64,000 nucleotides of DNA, from contig NZ_SRYM01000002.1 in assembly GCF_004793765.1 (NCBI RefSeq), positions 78,027 to 142,026 of the forward strand, read 5' to 3'. Made by a program: the position numbers and the translations under genes. Positions 11,440-20,132 of the stretch are shown one piece after another (the stretch's first letter is position 1; every line of letters starts with the position of its first letter). This DNA comes from Parabacteroides distasonis. Its GTDB lineage: Bacteria > Bacteroidota > Bacteroidia > Bacteroidales > Tannerellaceae. Below the pieces are notes generated by a model that did no database searches, was not told the DNA's origin, and saw nothing but the letters and a program-made list of their open reading frames with translations.

Positions 11440-12498
11440 ATGAAACGACACCTTATATATATATGTATATCTCTCGGATACCTGTTTACCGGATGTGAGA
11501 AATCAGACGAATACGTGGCCTCCCCTCAAGAGAACTTTGAGGCACTTTGGAAAATATTGGATGAGAATTACTGCTTCTTCAAATACAAAGATATTGATTG
11601 GGACGAGGTTCACGACCGCTATAAAACACAGATAAGCGATACGATGAACCAATACGTCCTATTCGACATATTAGGCGATATGCTAAACGAGCTAAAAGAC
11701 GGGCATACCAATTTGACATCCACCTTCAATATGTCCCGCTATTGGGATTGGTATCTAGATTATCCGGATAACTTCGATGCGGACATACAAGAGAATTACC
11801 TCGGAAGAGACTACTCGATCGCCGGAGGACTTAAATACACGACATTGAGTGATGGGCAGATCGGATATATTTACTACGGTAGCTTTTCCAGTTCGGCCGG
11901 CGAAAGCGGCTTGGATCATATATTCTATCAATTTAAGGATTGCAAAGGCTTGATCTTCGATATCCGAGATAATGGCGGTGGTATGTTATCAAACGCCGAT
12001 CGCATCGCCTCCCGCTTCTTGGAGGAAAAGATACTGACCGGTTATATCCAACATAAGACGGGTAAAGGGCACGATGACTTTTCCGAACCTTATCCCCTTT
12101 ATCTCTCACCTTCTCAACATATCCGCTGGTTGCGCCCTGTCGTGGTCTTAACGAACCGCCATTGCTACAGCGCCGCCAATGATTTCGTACAGAAAGTACG
12201 CATGATGCCTTATGTAACGACGATGGGAGATCGCACTGGAGGCGGCAGTGGTTTCCCCTTCAACTCTGAGTTGCCCAACGGCTGGGGTGTACGTTTCTCT
12301 GCATCTCCCATGCTAGACGTAAACAAACAGCACACAGAATTCGGTATCGACCCCAAATACAAGGTATCTATGACCCAAGAAGATATCGAGAAAGGTAAAG
12401 ATACGATTATCGAGGCGGCGATCACCCGGCTCTTGTCTGAAACAGAGAAGGAACAAAAGTTTGATAGATTATTCAACATACAAAATCTTGTCAATTAA
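11440..12498 (+). CDS. S41 family (tail-specific/C-terminal processing) peptidase, lipoprotein
   Basis: 352 residues with a lipobox (LFTGC, Cys19). The N-terminal helical part (ENFEALWKILDENYCFF) and the core LKDGHTNL are typical of S41 peptidases of Bacteroidetes. The catalytic serine is in NRHCYSAANDF (Ser244), and GDRTGGGSG follows. The strand IGYIYYGSF and the segment GLIFDIRDNGGG are the usual S41 core. No clear PDZ domain is seen. It would cleave periplasmic proteins or peptides; substrates are unknown. It is the third gene of the parC operon. A thioredoxin remnant on the other strand overlaps its stop codon. Confidence 0.88.
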   Translation: MKRHLIYICISLGYLFTGCEKSDEYVASPQENFEALWKILDENYCFFKYKDIDWDEVHDRYKTQISDTMNQYVLFDILGDMLNELKDGHTNLTSTFNMSRYWDWYLDYPDNFDADIQENYLGRDYSIAGGLKYTTLSDGQIGYIYYGSFSSSAGESGLDHIFYQFKDCKGLIFDIRDNGGGMLSNADRIASRFLEEKILTGYIQHKTGKGHDDFSEPYPLYLSPSQHIRWLRPVVVLTNRHCYSAANDFVQKVRMMPYVTTMGDRTGGGSGFPFNSELPNGWGVRFSASPMLDVNKQHTEFGIDPKYKVSMTQEDIEKGKDTIIEAAITRLLSETEKEQKFDRLFNIQNLVN

Positions 12499-12786
12499 AT
12501 AAAACCCTCATACTCTTTGCTGATCTCATCCAAGATAAGAGACATCATCTTGCAAGGGCCACACCAAGTCGCATAGAATAACTACAGGTTTATCACTCTC
12601 GAATTTCCATGCGTTCGGGTTTGTCTCAAAGTCATACACTTTATTTACGAAATCTTCTTGTGTTAATTCTATTACTTTTATTTTATTTCCTGTATAATTG
12701 TTATTATTCTTATTTTCATTACTTGCGTTCGCCACTCCTACCCAAAGACTTGCGAACAATACGACACTGATCTTAATAATGGCCAT
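12495..12786 (-). pseudogene. Remnant of an exported thioredoxin (frameshifted, C-terminus missing)
   Basis: From the ATG at 12786 the frame codes a signal peptide and a thioredoxin N-terminus up to ESDKPVVI, then goes out of frame. One frame over, the DNA reads YATWCGPCKMMSLILDEISK, the thioredoxin active site, before a stop at 12497-12495. About two bases are missing where VDFYATW is expected, and the last 60-70 residues of a thioredoxin are absent because the reading runs into the end of the S41 peptidase gene. Both a small deletion and a 3' truncation are therefore needed to explain it. It is probably non-functional. Confidence 0.8.
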
Positions 12787-12922
12787 ATCTCCGGATAAGT
12801 TTGCAATACTTCCCGATTCCCATCAAAAAAGTATAAAATAAGTTTTTTCAAGATAAATGCCGAACCTTGCTAACAAGATCCGGCATACCGCACATTCTTT
12901 ACCCCACAAAACCTCAATGAGG

Positions 12923-13828
12923 TTACAAATGCAATTGCAAACCGATAGAAACCGGATGTACCTTCGGTCCTTTGCCATTTTCAAAGAGGTCTATCGGTGA
13001 GTACTTGGCGTAAAGGCCGATCCAATCCCAACCGGCTTGAAACAATAAATCCATCGTTACCGGACGGATATTTATACCAGAGTCCATTTTCTCCTTATGC
13101 TTCTTACCGGAAGCATCATTATAAATGATCTTCGAGGACGAACAAGTCTTGATCACACCGACTACACCCACAGACAAAAAGAATTCACTCAAACACTTTT
13201 TAGGTTGCCATTCCAATAACAACGGAATGGTCAGACTCGTGATATTCAACTTACTCGCTTTCAACGTAACACCCTCAGGAGCCGGACGCAAAGCCGTAAC
13301 ACCGTCTATCTCCTTGAAATACTCATTCGTATCTATACGGTAACGGCTCCAACGCATACCGGCACCGATCACCACCGCCCAACGATACCGAGAGAACGGG
13401 AACGCTTTTTCCAATACATTCAAATTATATTCCAATGAGTTTCCACTACGAAGGGAAACTCCGTCTACATCATTTACATGTAAACTCCCATCCGCGAAGT
13501 TCGCAAAGCCCATTCCAAAACCGGCCCAATGCGGATTGAAGTCTTTATCCCAAGTAGGCACGGGGATATGAATAGACTTCACGTGTTTACGGCGTTCATA
13601 GCTTTGTCCGTCCCGGTAATGTCCCTCGAAAATCAACTCGTCATCCACGGAATCTCCGTCCTCATCTACCTCATACACCCTGACTTTCATGCGATCGCCA
13701 TTATCTTTCACCTCAATACGCTTTCTCTCAAGGGTGATAATCGTATCCCCAGTCAAAGACTCAATTTCAGCAGCCATCAACCCGATTACAGGGAAGCAAG
13801 CCATTAAGACTAAAAGTATTCTTTTCAT
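12923..13828 (-). CDS. Outer membrane beta-barrel protein, last gene of an ECF sigma operon
   Basis: 301 residues with a signal peptide (ends GLMAAE). Residues about 20-90 form a charged, periplasmic-looking region. From about residue 95 onward come amphipathic strands (WAGFGMGFANF, RWAVVIGAGMRWSRYR, LFQAGWDWIGLYAKYS) ending in a short strand with terminal Leu (HPVSIGLQLHL), typical of small outer membrane barrels. It follows the DUF6108 gene and is probably the regulated target, or part of the sensing set, of the sigma factor upstream. Its exact function is not known. Confidence 0.75.
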   Translation of the reverse strand: MKRILLVLMACFPVIGLMAAEIESLTGDTIITLERKRIEVKDNGDRMKVRVYEVDEDGDSVDDELIFEGHYRDGQSYERRKHVKSIHIPVPTWDKDFNPHWAGFGMGFANFADGSLHVNDVDGVSLRSGNSLEYNLNVLEKAFPFSRYRWAVVIGAGMRWSRYRIDTNEYFKEIDGVTALRPAPEGVTLKASKLNITSLTIPLLLEWQPKKCLSEFFLSVGVVGVIKTCSSSKIIYNDASGKKHKEKMDSGINIRPVTMDLLFQAGWDWIGLYAKYSPIDLFENGKGPKVHPVSIGLQLHL

Positions 13829-13849
13829 CTTCCTATCTGTTTTGTTTGT

Positions 13850-14344
13850 TTATAAATCTTTCTTCGTAAACAATAGCGTGATCAAATCATCACTATCCAA
13901 ATCTCCCTCGATGTACACCAAGGTTATTACCCCCCTTTTGCTGACCTTAAAAAGGACAAAACGGTTGATATCAGCTTCCACGCCCTTCAACTGGTAATAA
14001 GCGGAGACTACCCCTCCATCGTCTGTCACCTCCTTGATCTTTCGAGCCCCTTTTTGGTCCGCTTCCAGACATTGCCGGATAAACCGCAGGGCTTCCGAAT
14101 CATCCTTGATCGTAATACTCTTATAACGAGTCATGCCATACGTCTCCAACATCTCGTTAGACAACTCCACCATCGTGACATTACGTTTCTTGCCATATCG
14201 TTGAAAGACCTCCTGAATCTTCAAGTCTTTCTGCGTCTCGGCAGCCGAGACACCACAAGGTGTTAGGCAAAATACCGCCACCAGCAACCATAACATGTAT
14301 TTGAACCATCCCATATTTACAGTATTTTTATTCATTATCATCAA
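13850..14344 (-). CDS. DUF6108 family exported protein
   Basis: 164 residues with an N-terminal signal peptide (hydrophobic core MLWLLVAVFCLTPCGVSA). The mature part (about 130 residues) is a mix of helix and strand with no known catalytic motif. The gene order ECF sigma, anti-sigma, this gene, outer membrane protein recurs in Bacteroidales, which supports the DUF6108 call. The start overlaps the end of the anti-sigma gene by 17 bases, and an ATG nine bases on (14335) is equally likely. Function unknown; a periplasmic role in the sigma pathway is inferred. Confidence 0.7.
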   Translation of the reverse strand: MMIMNKNTVNMGWFKYMLWLLVAVFCLTPCGVSAAETQKDLKIQEVFQRYGKKRNVTMVELSNEMLETYGMTRYKSITIKDDSEALRFIRQCLEADQKGARKIKEVTDDGGVVSAYYQLKGVEADINRFVLFKVSKRGVITLVYIEGDLDSDDLITLLFTKKDL

Positions 14345-14873
14345 ATAAAGAACGAAGCTCGTCCAATTGGTTATCTATAATCACACGATCGGCCTCATCA
14401 CGATCCGCTTCCGGGAAGTACTCGTCCGCAGGAGTGGCCACCTCCTGCAAAGCTTCCATCGCCATGGAGCGAACTTTATGAATATCCGTATAACAACGAC
14501 CGTTTATAACAACATAATTATCCGAGCAAAAACAAGGATCTACCGGATTCAACAGCTGATTAAGTCCCAAAAGCAGCAAGCAACTGGCGGCGATACCGGG
14601 CACCAGATACAACACGGATCGTAAAGTAAATGTCTTCTTCTCCTCCACTTTTTCCACATCCAGCATAGAAAGGATATCCTCATCAATCGGAATCAATGCC
14701 TCATCCGGCTCTCGCTCCTTCCGACTCTCCTCCTCCAAATAGGCAAACATAGGCGTATAGGCCGCTAACCTGTCCGGAACATTCCCGGAAGTAAAGAAGG
14801 CTCGAAGTTCCCGCTCTTCTTCCGAAGAGGTTTCTCCTTCAAAATATCGGTTTAATAACTCGTCTATGTCCAT
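14328..14873 (-). CDS. Probable anti-sigma factor, single-pass membrane protein
   Basis: 181 residues. The cytoplasmic N-terminus (MDIDELLNRYFEGETSSEEE) is the usual start of Bacteroidetes anti-sigma or zinc-finger-like regulators, but no His/Cys zinc motif is present. One transmembrane segment at about residues 88-108 (LVPGIAASCLLLLGL) is followed by a periplasmic tail of about 70 residues with the cysteine pair FCSDN/RCYT. It overlaps the sigma factor gene by 10 bases, which fits translational coupling. It presumably holds the ECF factor inactive at the membrane. Confidence 0.75.
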   Translation of the reverse strand: MDIDELLNRYFEGETSSEEERELRAFFTSGNVPDRLAAYTPMFAYLEEESRKEREPDEALIPIDEDILSMLDVEKVEEKKTFTLRSVLYLVPGIAASCLLLLGLNQLLNPVDPCFCSDNYVVINGRCYTDIHKVRSMAMEALQEVATPADEYFPEADRDEADRVIIDNQLDELRSLFDDNE

Positions 14874-15376
14874 TTCTCTTGTTCATTTAATTGTAAAAAC
14901 TGTTCCCTTATCTTTTTCCGAGCCCTTGAGAGATTCACCCGGACATTCTCGACCGGTGTAGCCGTGATCTCCGCGATCTCGGCTAACTCATAGCCCTCTA
15001 CATCCTTCATTCGGATGATGGTTTGCTGCAAAGTGGGTAACTGGGCGATCAAGCGCCGTATGCACTCGGCGGCATCCCTTTGCTCCAGTTGTTCGTCCAG
15101 GCTTACCGCATCCGATACCAATGTAAGGCTCTCCAGCTCCGATCCCTGTGGCTTTCGCAACTTGACCTTATCCAATGAGAGATTTTTCGTAACCTGCATA
15201 GCCAGTGCCTCCACGCTATGGTAGGCATCCAGTTTTTCCCGGATATACCAAAGCTTTATGAATGCCTCTTGCACCACATCCTCAGCATCGGCTGTGTCCT
15301 CAACCAGTCTCCGGGAGAAATTCAACATCTTCTGCCGGAGAGGTAGTACGGTTATTTTAAACGTCTCAAGTTCCAT
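14864..15376 (-). CDS. ECF-type RNA polymerase sigma factor
   Basis: 170 residues from the ATG at 15376. Region 2 contains DAEDVVQEAFIKLW, and region 4 contains LPTLQQTIIRMKDVEGYELAEIAE in the last third, with the helix-turn-helix ending in VNLSRARKKIREQ. It would direct RNA polymerase to envelope-stress or surface genes, with the adjoining anti-sigma factor as its switch. An in-frame ATG at 15415 would add 13 hydrophobic residues unlike the family and is not favoured. The operon runs 15376 to 12923; a PepSY-like lipoprotein gene is divergent. Confidence 0.92.
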   Translation of the reverse strand: MELETFKITVLPLRQKMLNFSRRLVEDTADAEDVVQEAFIKLWYIREKLDAYHSVEALAMQVTKNLSLDKVKLRKPQGSELESLTLVSDAVSLDEQLEQRDAAECIRRLIAQLPTLQQTIIRMKDVEGYELAEIAEITATPVENVRVNLSRARKKIREQFLQLNEQEKWT

Positions 15377-15484
15377 TTCTATAATCAAGACGACAAAGGA
15401 AGAAAAACATATCATGGAAAATTAACTTATTTGGAAAAAACTTTGCCTGTCACCCGTTTGTTTGTAATAGAAAACTTAAACGTT

Positions 15485-15937
15485 ATGAAACTAAAAGTAT
15501 CATTTACAGCCATTTTATTCATGAACTGCTGCTTATTCCTCACCGTAGGTTGCCAACAAAAGAAACAAGGTTCCGATGACAAATCGGTCCCTCAAGCGAT
15601 TCAAAAGGTGATCCAGATAAAATATCCGGGGGCGACCATTACCGATTACGATAAAGATGCCGCAGGTGTAGAAGTCGACATCAAGGATAAAGGCGTTAAG
15701 AAAGAGGTTCTGCTCGGCAAAAATAACGAGTGGCTAAGTACGAAATTCGATATCCATGCCGAAGATGTTCCCGTAGACATCATGGATAACCTAACAAATT
15801 CGGCTTATCATGAATATAAGATAGATGAGGTGACACAAATAGACAAGCCTTCGGGAACATTTTACGTATTCAAACTAGAGCATGAGAACAATGAGGTTCG
15901 CCTCACGTTTAACTCAAAGGCCCAATTATTGAAGTAG
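15485..15937 (+). CDS. PepSY-like (BLIP-like) lipoprotein
   Basis: 150 residues from the ATG at 15485, with a lipobox (FLTVGC). The mature part has one PepSY-like unit: a helix (VPQAIQKVIQIKYPGATITD) and then strands with alternating charged residues, and a second half-unit. The family is common in Bacteroidetes, is periplasmic, and is thought to bind or inhibit proteins, but this is not settled. An in-frame upstream ATG (15431) lacks a signal peptide at its start and is rejected. It stands before a two-component system that has further PepSY-like lipoproteins after it. Confidence 0.82.
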   Translation: MKLKVSFTAILFMNCCLFLTVGCQQKKQGSDDKSVPQAIQKVIQIKYPGATITDYDKDAAGVEVDIKDKGVKKEVLLGKNNEWLSTKFDIHAEDVPVDIMDNLTNSAYHEYKIDEVTQIDKPSGTFYVFKLEHENNEVRLTFNSKAQLLK

Positions 15938-15986
15938 AACGATACTGAATCTTTTCTTATTCCAGATTTTTATCAGAATATTTCAG

Positions 15987-15994
15987 TAGCTTTG
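15987..15994 (+). promoter_or_regulatory. -7 element for the two-component operon
   Basis: TAGCTTTG matches TAnnTTTG exactly and lies 20 bases before the ATG of the response regulator at 16015. The -33 element is not clear (a T-rich run at 15967-15971). It suggests that the two-component genes have their own start, separate from the lipoprotein upstream. Confidence 0.5.
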
Positions 15995-16014
15995 TGTGAT
16001 TAACAAGCTAGCCT

Positions 16015-16695
16015 ATGAAAATTCTGGTAGTCGAAGATGAAAACGCACTGAGAGAAGTTATCGTTCGTTCTCTTGAGAAAGAACGATATGTGGTAGAGAG
16101 CGCTTCCTCTTTCCGGGAAGCTTCTCTTAAAATAAATGATTATGATTACGATTGTATCGTATTGGACATCATGCTTCCGGGAGGTAGCGGCCTTACCCTT
16201 TTGAAGGAATTAAGGGCCTTACGCAAGAAAGACAGTATCATCATTATCTCCGCGAAAGACTCTATCGAGGATAAAGTTACAGGATTAGATCTTGGGGCCG
16301 ATGATTATCTGACCAAGCCTTTCCATCTGGCGGAATTGAACGCCCGCATCAAGAGCGTTATCCGCCGCAAGCAACAAGATGGGGAATTGCAACTGTCTTT
16401 AGCGAACCTAACGATATATCCCGATAAACATTCCGTCTATATAAACGGGAAAGAGATCGTATTGAACCGTAAGGAGTTCGATCTGCTCTACTATTTCATA
16501 TCCAACCCCAACCGTTTGATCAGCAAAGCTACTTTAGCCGAGTCCGTCTGGGGAGATTATATAGACCAAGCCGATAATTTCGACTTCATCTATAGCCAAG
16601 TAAAAAACTTGCGAAAGAAATTAAAAGCCGCCGGAGCCATCCCCGAAATAAAGGCGGTCTATGGCTTCGGTTACAAAATGACCGACGAGGAATAA
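16015..16695 (+). CDS. OmpR/PhoB-type response regulator
   Basis: 226 residues. The receiver domain has the acidic pair in VVEDEN, the phosphorylation site Asp51 (IVLDIMLPGG) and the lysine in DDYLTKPF. The C-terminal winged-helix DNA-binding domain runs from about 130 to 222 and ends with AVYGFGYKM. It is transcribed with the histidine kinase two bases downstream. The neighbouring PepSY-like lipoprotein genes on both sides are likely targets or signal partners; this is inferred from context. Confidence 0.95.
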   Translation: MKILVVEDENALREVIVRSLEKERYVVESASSFREASLKINDYDYDCIVLDIMLPGGSGLTLLKELRALRKKDSIIIISAKDSIEDKVTGLDLGADDYLTKPFHLAELNARIKSVIRRKQQDGELQLSLANLTIYPDKHSVYINGKEIVLNRKEFDLLYYFISNPNRLISKATLAESVWGDYIDQADNFDFIYSQVKNLRKKLKAAGAIPEIKAVYGFGYKMTDEE

Positions 16696-16697
16696 AT

Positions 16698-17969
16698 ATG
16701 AAGCTAATCCATTACACCCTCCGCAATTTATTTGTCCCCATATTGGTCATTTTCGCCGCTTGGGGATGTGTTTTCTGCCTTATGATTCTACATGAGGTAG
16801 AAGACGAGACGAATGACAGCCTTGAGAACTACAAAGAGATTATCATCCGCTCCGCCTTAGCGGACAGCACATTGCTGAAAGATCATGTGGATATCATGAC
16901 CCGGTACTACATTCGTGAGGTTCCGGAAAGCGAAGCGAAACTAGATAAGGACGAGTTCTACGATACTACGGTATACATAGAGATAGAGCAAGAATACGAA
17001 CCGGTTCGTGCCTTACGCACTTATTTCATGACAAAAGATCGTAAATTCTACGAACTGACGCTGGAGTTATCCACCTTAGAACAAGAAGATATGATCGAGA
17101 CGATTATCTGGAGCATGGCCGTCTTATATATCGCATTGATAAGTTGCATCTTATTCGTGATCCATCGAGGATTCAAAAGAAGCTTTAAGCCTTTATATAA
17201 GCTATTAAGCTGGCTGAAAAGTTTTCAAGTAGGCAAATATAATCCTCCATTAAACAACCCTACACCCATCGAGGAATTTAAGATATTAAACGAGACCGTT
17301 CAAGAAAGCGTCAACCAGAGCGACAAGCTATACAACAAACAAAGACATTTCGTAGAGAATGCCGCCCACGAGTTACAAACTCCATTGGCCGTATGCATGA
17401 ACAAATTAGAATTATTAAGCGAACATCCAGATTGCACAGAAGATCAACTGAAAGAGATCGCTGGCTTGCATCAAGCGTTGAACGGCATCATCCGGTTGAA
17501 TAAATCCCTCCTATTACTTTCTCGGATAGATAACAAACAATTCCCCGAGACCCGGGATATTTGCCTAAATCATCTTATCCATAAGATATTAGAAGGAATT
17601 AATGACATATACGAAAGAAAAGCTCTCCACTTACGAGTTTCAGAAAAAGAGAGTTTGGTATGCACCATGAATGAATCGCTGGCCACTACGTTAATCACCA
17701 ATCTCATTAAAAACGCCTATGTCCATAATTACGAGAAAGGGGATATAGGAATCACGATCTCTCGTCGTATGCTTACAATCGCAAATACGGGAATCGACAA
17801 AACCCTTGATAAGGAATTATTATTTGCCCGTTTTGCCAGCCAAAGCAAACAACAAGAATCGACGGGCCTTGGGTTGGCCATTGTCAAATCAATAGTCGAT
17901 CTATATTCGATCCGGATAGATTACCAATACGCAAATGGCATGCATACATTCACATTATTATTCTATTAA
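16698..17969 (+). CDS. Sensor histidine kinase
   Basis: 423 residues. Transmembrane segments at about 10-31 and 135-155 enclose a periplasmic sensor loop of about 100 residues that is rich in acid residues. The dimerisation domain has the phosphorylated His224 (NAAHELQTPLAV), and the ATPase domain has the N box LITNLIKNAYVHN and the G box STGLGLAIVKSIV. The kinase would phosphorylate the response regulator encoded just upstream. The acidic sensor loop and the PepSY-like neighbours hint at an envelope or cation signal, without proof. Confidence 0.93.
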   Translation: MKLIHYTLRNLFVPILVIFAAWGCVFCLMILHEVEDETNDSLENYKEIIIRSALADSTLLKDHVDIMTRYYIREVPESEAKLDKDEFYDTTVYIEIEQEYEPVRALRTYFMTKDRKFYELTLELSTLEQEDMIETIIWSMAVLYIALISCILFVIHRGFKRSFKPLYKLLSWLKSFQVGKYNPPLNNPTPIEEFKILNETVQESVNQSDKLYNKQRHFVENAAHELQTPLAVCMNKLELLSEHPDCTEDQLKEIAGLHQALNGIIRLNKSLLLLSRIDNKQFPETRDICLNHLIHKILEGINDIYERKALHLRVSEKESLVCTMNESLATTLITNLIKNAYVHNYEKGDIGITISRRMLTIANTGIDKTLDKELLFARFASQSKQQESTGLGLAIVKSIVDLYSIRIDYQYANGMHTFTLLFY

Positions 17970-18036
17970 CGGCCGAAATTCCCAATTTTTTCCAAAATGC
18001 ATCCTTTTCTTTGCGGTATAATAAAAAACAAGGCAT

Positions 18037-18480
18037 ATGAAAAGGATCAATTATTTACTGATAGTCTTATCATTATTATCTGTCATGGCTTGTGCCGGCA
18101 ATGATAAGATCACGAGTGACACCAACATATTGCCGGTTTCCAGCCGCCAATTCATATCGGATCATTTTAAAGACATCCCAGTATCGCATATCCAAATAGA
18201 GAAAAATCTGATCCGGATTAGCAGTTACGACGTGATCCTCACGGACGGGACCAATGTTGAGTTTAACCATAAAGGAGAATGGAAAGAGATTAAACGGCAT
18301 GGGCTCCCTATCCCGCCAGTGATCATTCCGGAGGTAATACAAGACCTTATCAAGAAAAACTATTCATCGAATAAGGTTGTTAAAATAGAAAAAGAGATAC
18401 GGGATTATGAGATAAAGCTAGATAACGGTCTTGAGATGACATTCGACTTAAAAGGGAACTTGATTGATATCGATGACTAA
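18037..18480 (+). CDS. PepSY-like lipoprotein
   Basis: 147 residues with a lipobox (LSVMAC, Cys19). The mature protein has two PepSY-like repeats: SRQFISDHFKDIPVSHIQIE with its strands, and IPEVIQDLIKKNYSSNKVVK with its strands, each ending in a DGTNVEFNHKGEW-type hairpin. It is exported and membrane-anchored. It follows the kinase by 67 bases and precedes a related, longer lipoprotein. Function is unknown; a link to the two-component system is likely from context. Confidence 0.82.
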   Translation: MKRINYLLIVLSLLSVMACAGNDKITSDTNILPVSSRQFISDHFKDIPVSHIQIEKNLIRISSYDVILTDGTNVEFNHKGEWKEIKRHGLPIPPVIIPEVIQDLIKKNYSSNKVVKIEKEIRDYEIKLDNGLEMTFDLKGNLIDIDD

Positions 18481-18529
18481 TAGACACTCTAAGATAAGTA
18501 TTAATATATTTTTAATTAAAATCAATCGT

Positions 18530-19372
18530 ATGAAAACAAAAGCATTCATAATGGCAACTTTGGTTTGCAGCTCATTCGTATTCATGTCATGTGATGACGA
18601 TGATGACAAATTCACACCTGAGAGTATTGTAACAAAAGCCTTTGACACAAAATATCCGGATGCGCAACGTGTCAGTTGGGAGAACGAGGCAGGCTATGTC
18701 AAAGCAGAATTTTACACCGGTTCATATGAGGCTGAAGCGTGGTTTGATCCGCAAGGCAACTGGATGCTGACAGAGACCGATCTTCCTTACAACGCTTTGC
18801 CCCAAACCGTAAAAAACAGTTTCGAGGCAAGCCTATACGCTAAATGGAAGATAGACGATGTAGATATGCTAGAACGTCCGGACGCTGGTACCATTTACGT
18901 TCTCGACGTTGAAAATGGCGAGCAAGATGTAGACCTACATTATACGGAAGGCGGTATTCTCATCAAGGAAGTAACCGATGGTAACGGCGACAACGAGCAT
19001 CGTCCCTCCGTTACCCCCAGCGCTATTAAGGAACTCATTTCAGAGATGTATCCGGGAGCGACAATCCTTGAGATAGATACGGAGGCAAAAGGTACCGAGT
19101 TGGATATCCTTCATGAGAATATCCATAAGGAAGTTTGGCTGGATACCCAGAACAAATGGTTATATACGGAGTGGGAAATACGCTCTTCCCAAGTACCCGA
19201 TATCGTGATGACCGCATTCAAGGCCTCCGCATATGCCTCTTATCAAATCGATGATATCCATGTCATTCAAAAAGCGGAAGGACTCTCTTATGAGTTCGAG
19301 CTGGAGCAAGGAGACCGAGATATAACAATTCTTTTTAATGAAGAAGGGATCTTAGTCCCTCCTACCCATTAA
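18530..19372 (+). CDS. Two-repeat PepSY-like lipoprotein
   Basis: 280 residues from the ATG at 18530, with a lipobox (FMSC) followed by an acidic DDDDDK stretch as in surface-exported Bacteroidetes lipoproteins. It has two homologous PepSY-like modules (about 30-150 and 165-280), each with a WFDPQGNWMLTETDLP or WLDTQNKWLYTEWEI type segment. An ATG at 18464 in the same frame would hide the signal peptide and is rejected. It is the third PepSY-like gene around this two-component system, and a palindrome array follows its stop codon. Confidence 0.82.
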   Translation: MKTKAFIMATLVCSSFVFMSCDDDDDKFTPESIVTKAFDTKYPDAQRVSWENEAGYVKAEFYTGSYEAEAWFDPQGNWMLTETDLPYNALPQTVKNSFEASLYAKWKIDDVDMLERPDAGTIYVLDVENGEQDVDLHYTEGGILIKEVTDGNGDNEHRPSVTPSAIKELISEMYPGATILEIDTEAKGTELDILHENIHKEVWLDTQNKWLYTEWEIRSSQVPDIVMTAFKASAYASYQIDDIHVIQKAEGLSYEFELEQGDRDITILFNEEGILVPPTH

Positions 19373-19387
19373 AAAAAGACTCTTTAT

Positions 19388-19447
19388 CGCAGTACTACTG
19401 CAACCCACGTGCAGTATTGCCGCAACCGCCGTGCAGTAGTACCGCAA
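19388..19447. repeat. Second array of short palindromes (GCAGTACTACTGCAA-like)
   Basis: Three degenerate copies of the same near-palindrome as at 5457-5552 (GCAGTACTACTGCAA, TGCAGTATTGCCGCAA, TGCAGTAGTACCGCAA) with 5-6 base spacers of CCCACG/CCGCCG type. It begins 15 bases after a stop codon and lies between convergent genes, like the first array. Confidence 0.7.
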
Positions 19448-19491
19448 AAAAACCTCTTGAACTATATCGGAGTGGATGGATAAGGAAAGAA

Positions 19492-20121
19492 TTACTGAAA
19501 ATGATATTTCTGCCACGTATAGACTTTCGGTTCAATGAGATACGGCTCTATTTTCTCACGAGCCTCTTGGCTCAGATATTGAGGAGTCGTATAAATGGCA
19601 GTCAAAGTCTGATCATCCGGACTCAATCGATATTGAATTAAATCCATATCCAAATGTGAGGCGGCCTCTTGATAGGCTTCGTCTTTCTTATCTATTCCCT
19701 GCTTGATATACCAATCGGAAGTTGGCTGCGTGAATAAATCGGATGTTGCCAAAGGCTCCCAATTGGTCGTGAAAAACTCGATACGGCTATCCGGAACCGG
19801 GCCGTTTACCGTAGAGACCATACAAACCACGTAGGTATTGTTTACCAAGGGAAGTAATTTCATCTCTACCGTGCTGCGCTCCGTAGTCTGTAGCAAAAGG
19901 TAATCGTTCGTTAGCTTTTGCAAGGTAGAGAAGCCATTCATCGTATTTTTCAGCCGGGATTCTTTCCCGGAAGTATAAAGATCCACTAAATCCTTTCGCC
20001 AAGCGTGCTCCAATTGAGGGATGTATTGATCCGGCATCGCCGTGAACACATTTGCCATATCTTGCGCGTTCATTCCCAACGCAAAGACACAGATCAACAA
20101 CGTAACTATAACTTGTCTCAT
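19492..20121 (-). CDS. DUF3256 family exported protein
   Basis: 209 residues with a signal peptide (hydrophobic core VTLLICVFALGMNA, then QDMANVF). The mature part matches the DUF3256 family of Bacteroidales, with the start DMANVFTAMPDQYIPQLE and a C-terminus ending in a Trp/Tyr-rich strand. No enzymatic motif is known. It is the last gene of a probable truA-EamA-DUF3256 operon, 11 bases after the transporter gene. Function unknown. Confidence 0.78.
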   Translation of the reverse strand: MRQVIVTLLICVFALGMNAQDMANVFTAMPDQYIPQLEHAWRKDLVDLYTSGKESRLKNTMNGFSTLQKLTNDYLLLQTTERSTVEMKLLPLVNNTYVVCMVSTVNGPVPDSRIEFFTTNWEPLATSDLFTQPTSDWYIKQGIDKKDEAYQEAASHLDMDLIQYRLSPDDQTLTAIYTTPQYLSQEAREKIEPYLIEPKVYTWQKYHFQ

Positions 20122-20132
20122 GCTCTAATTTT

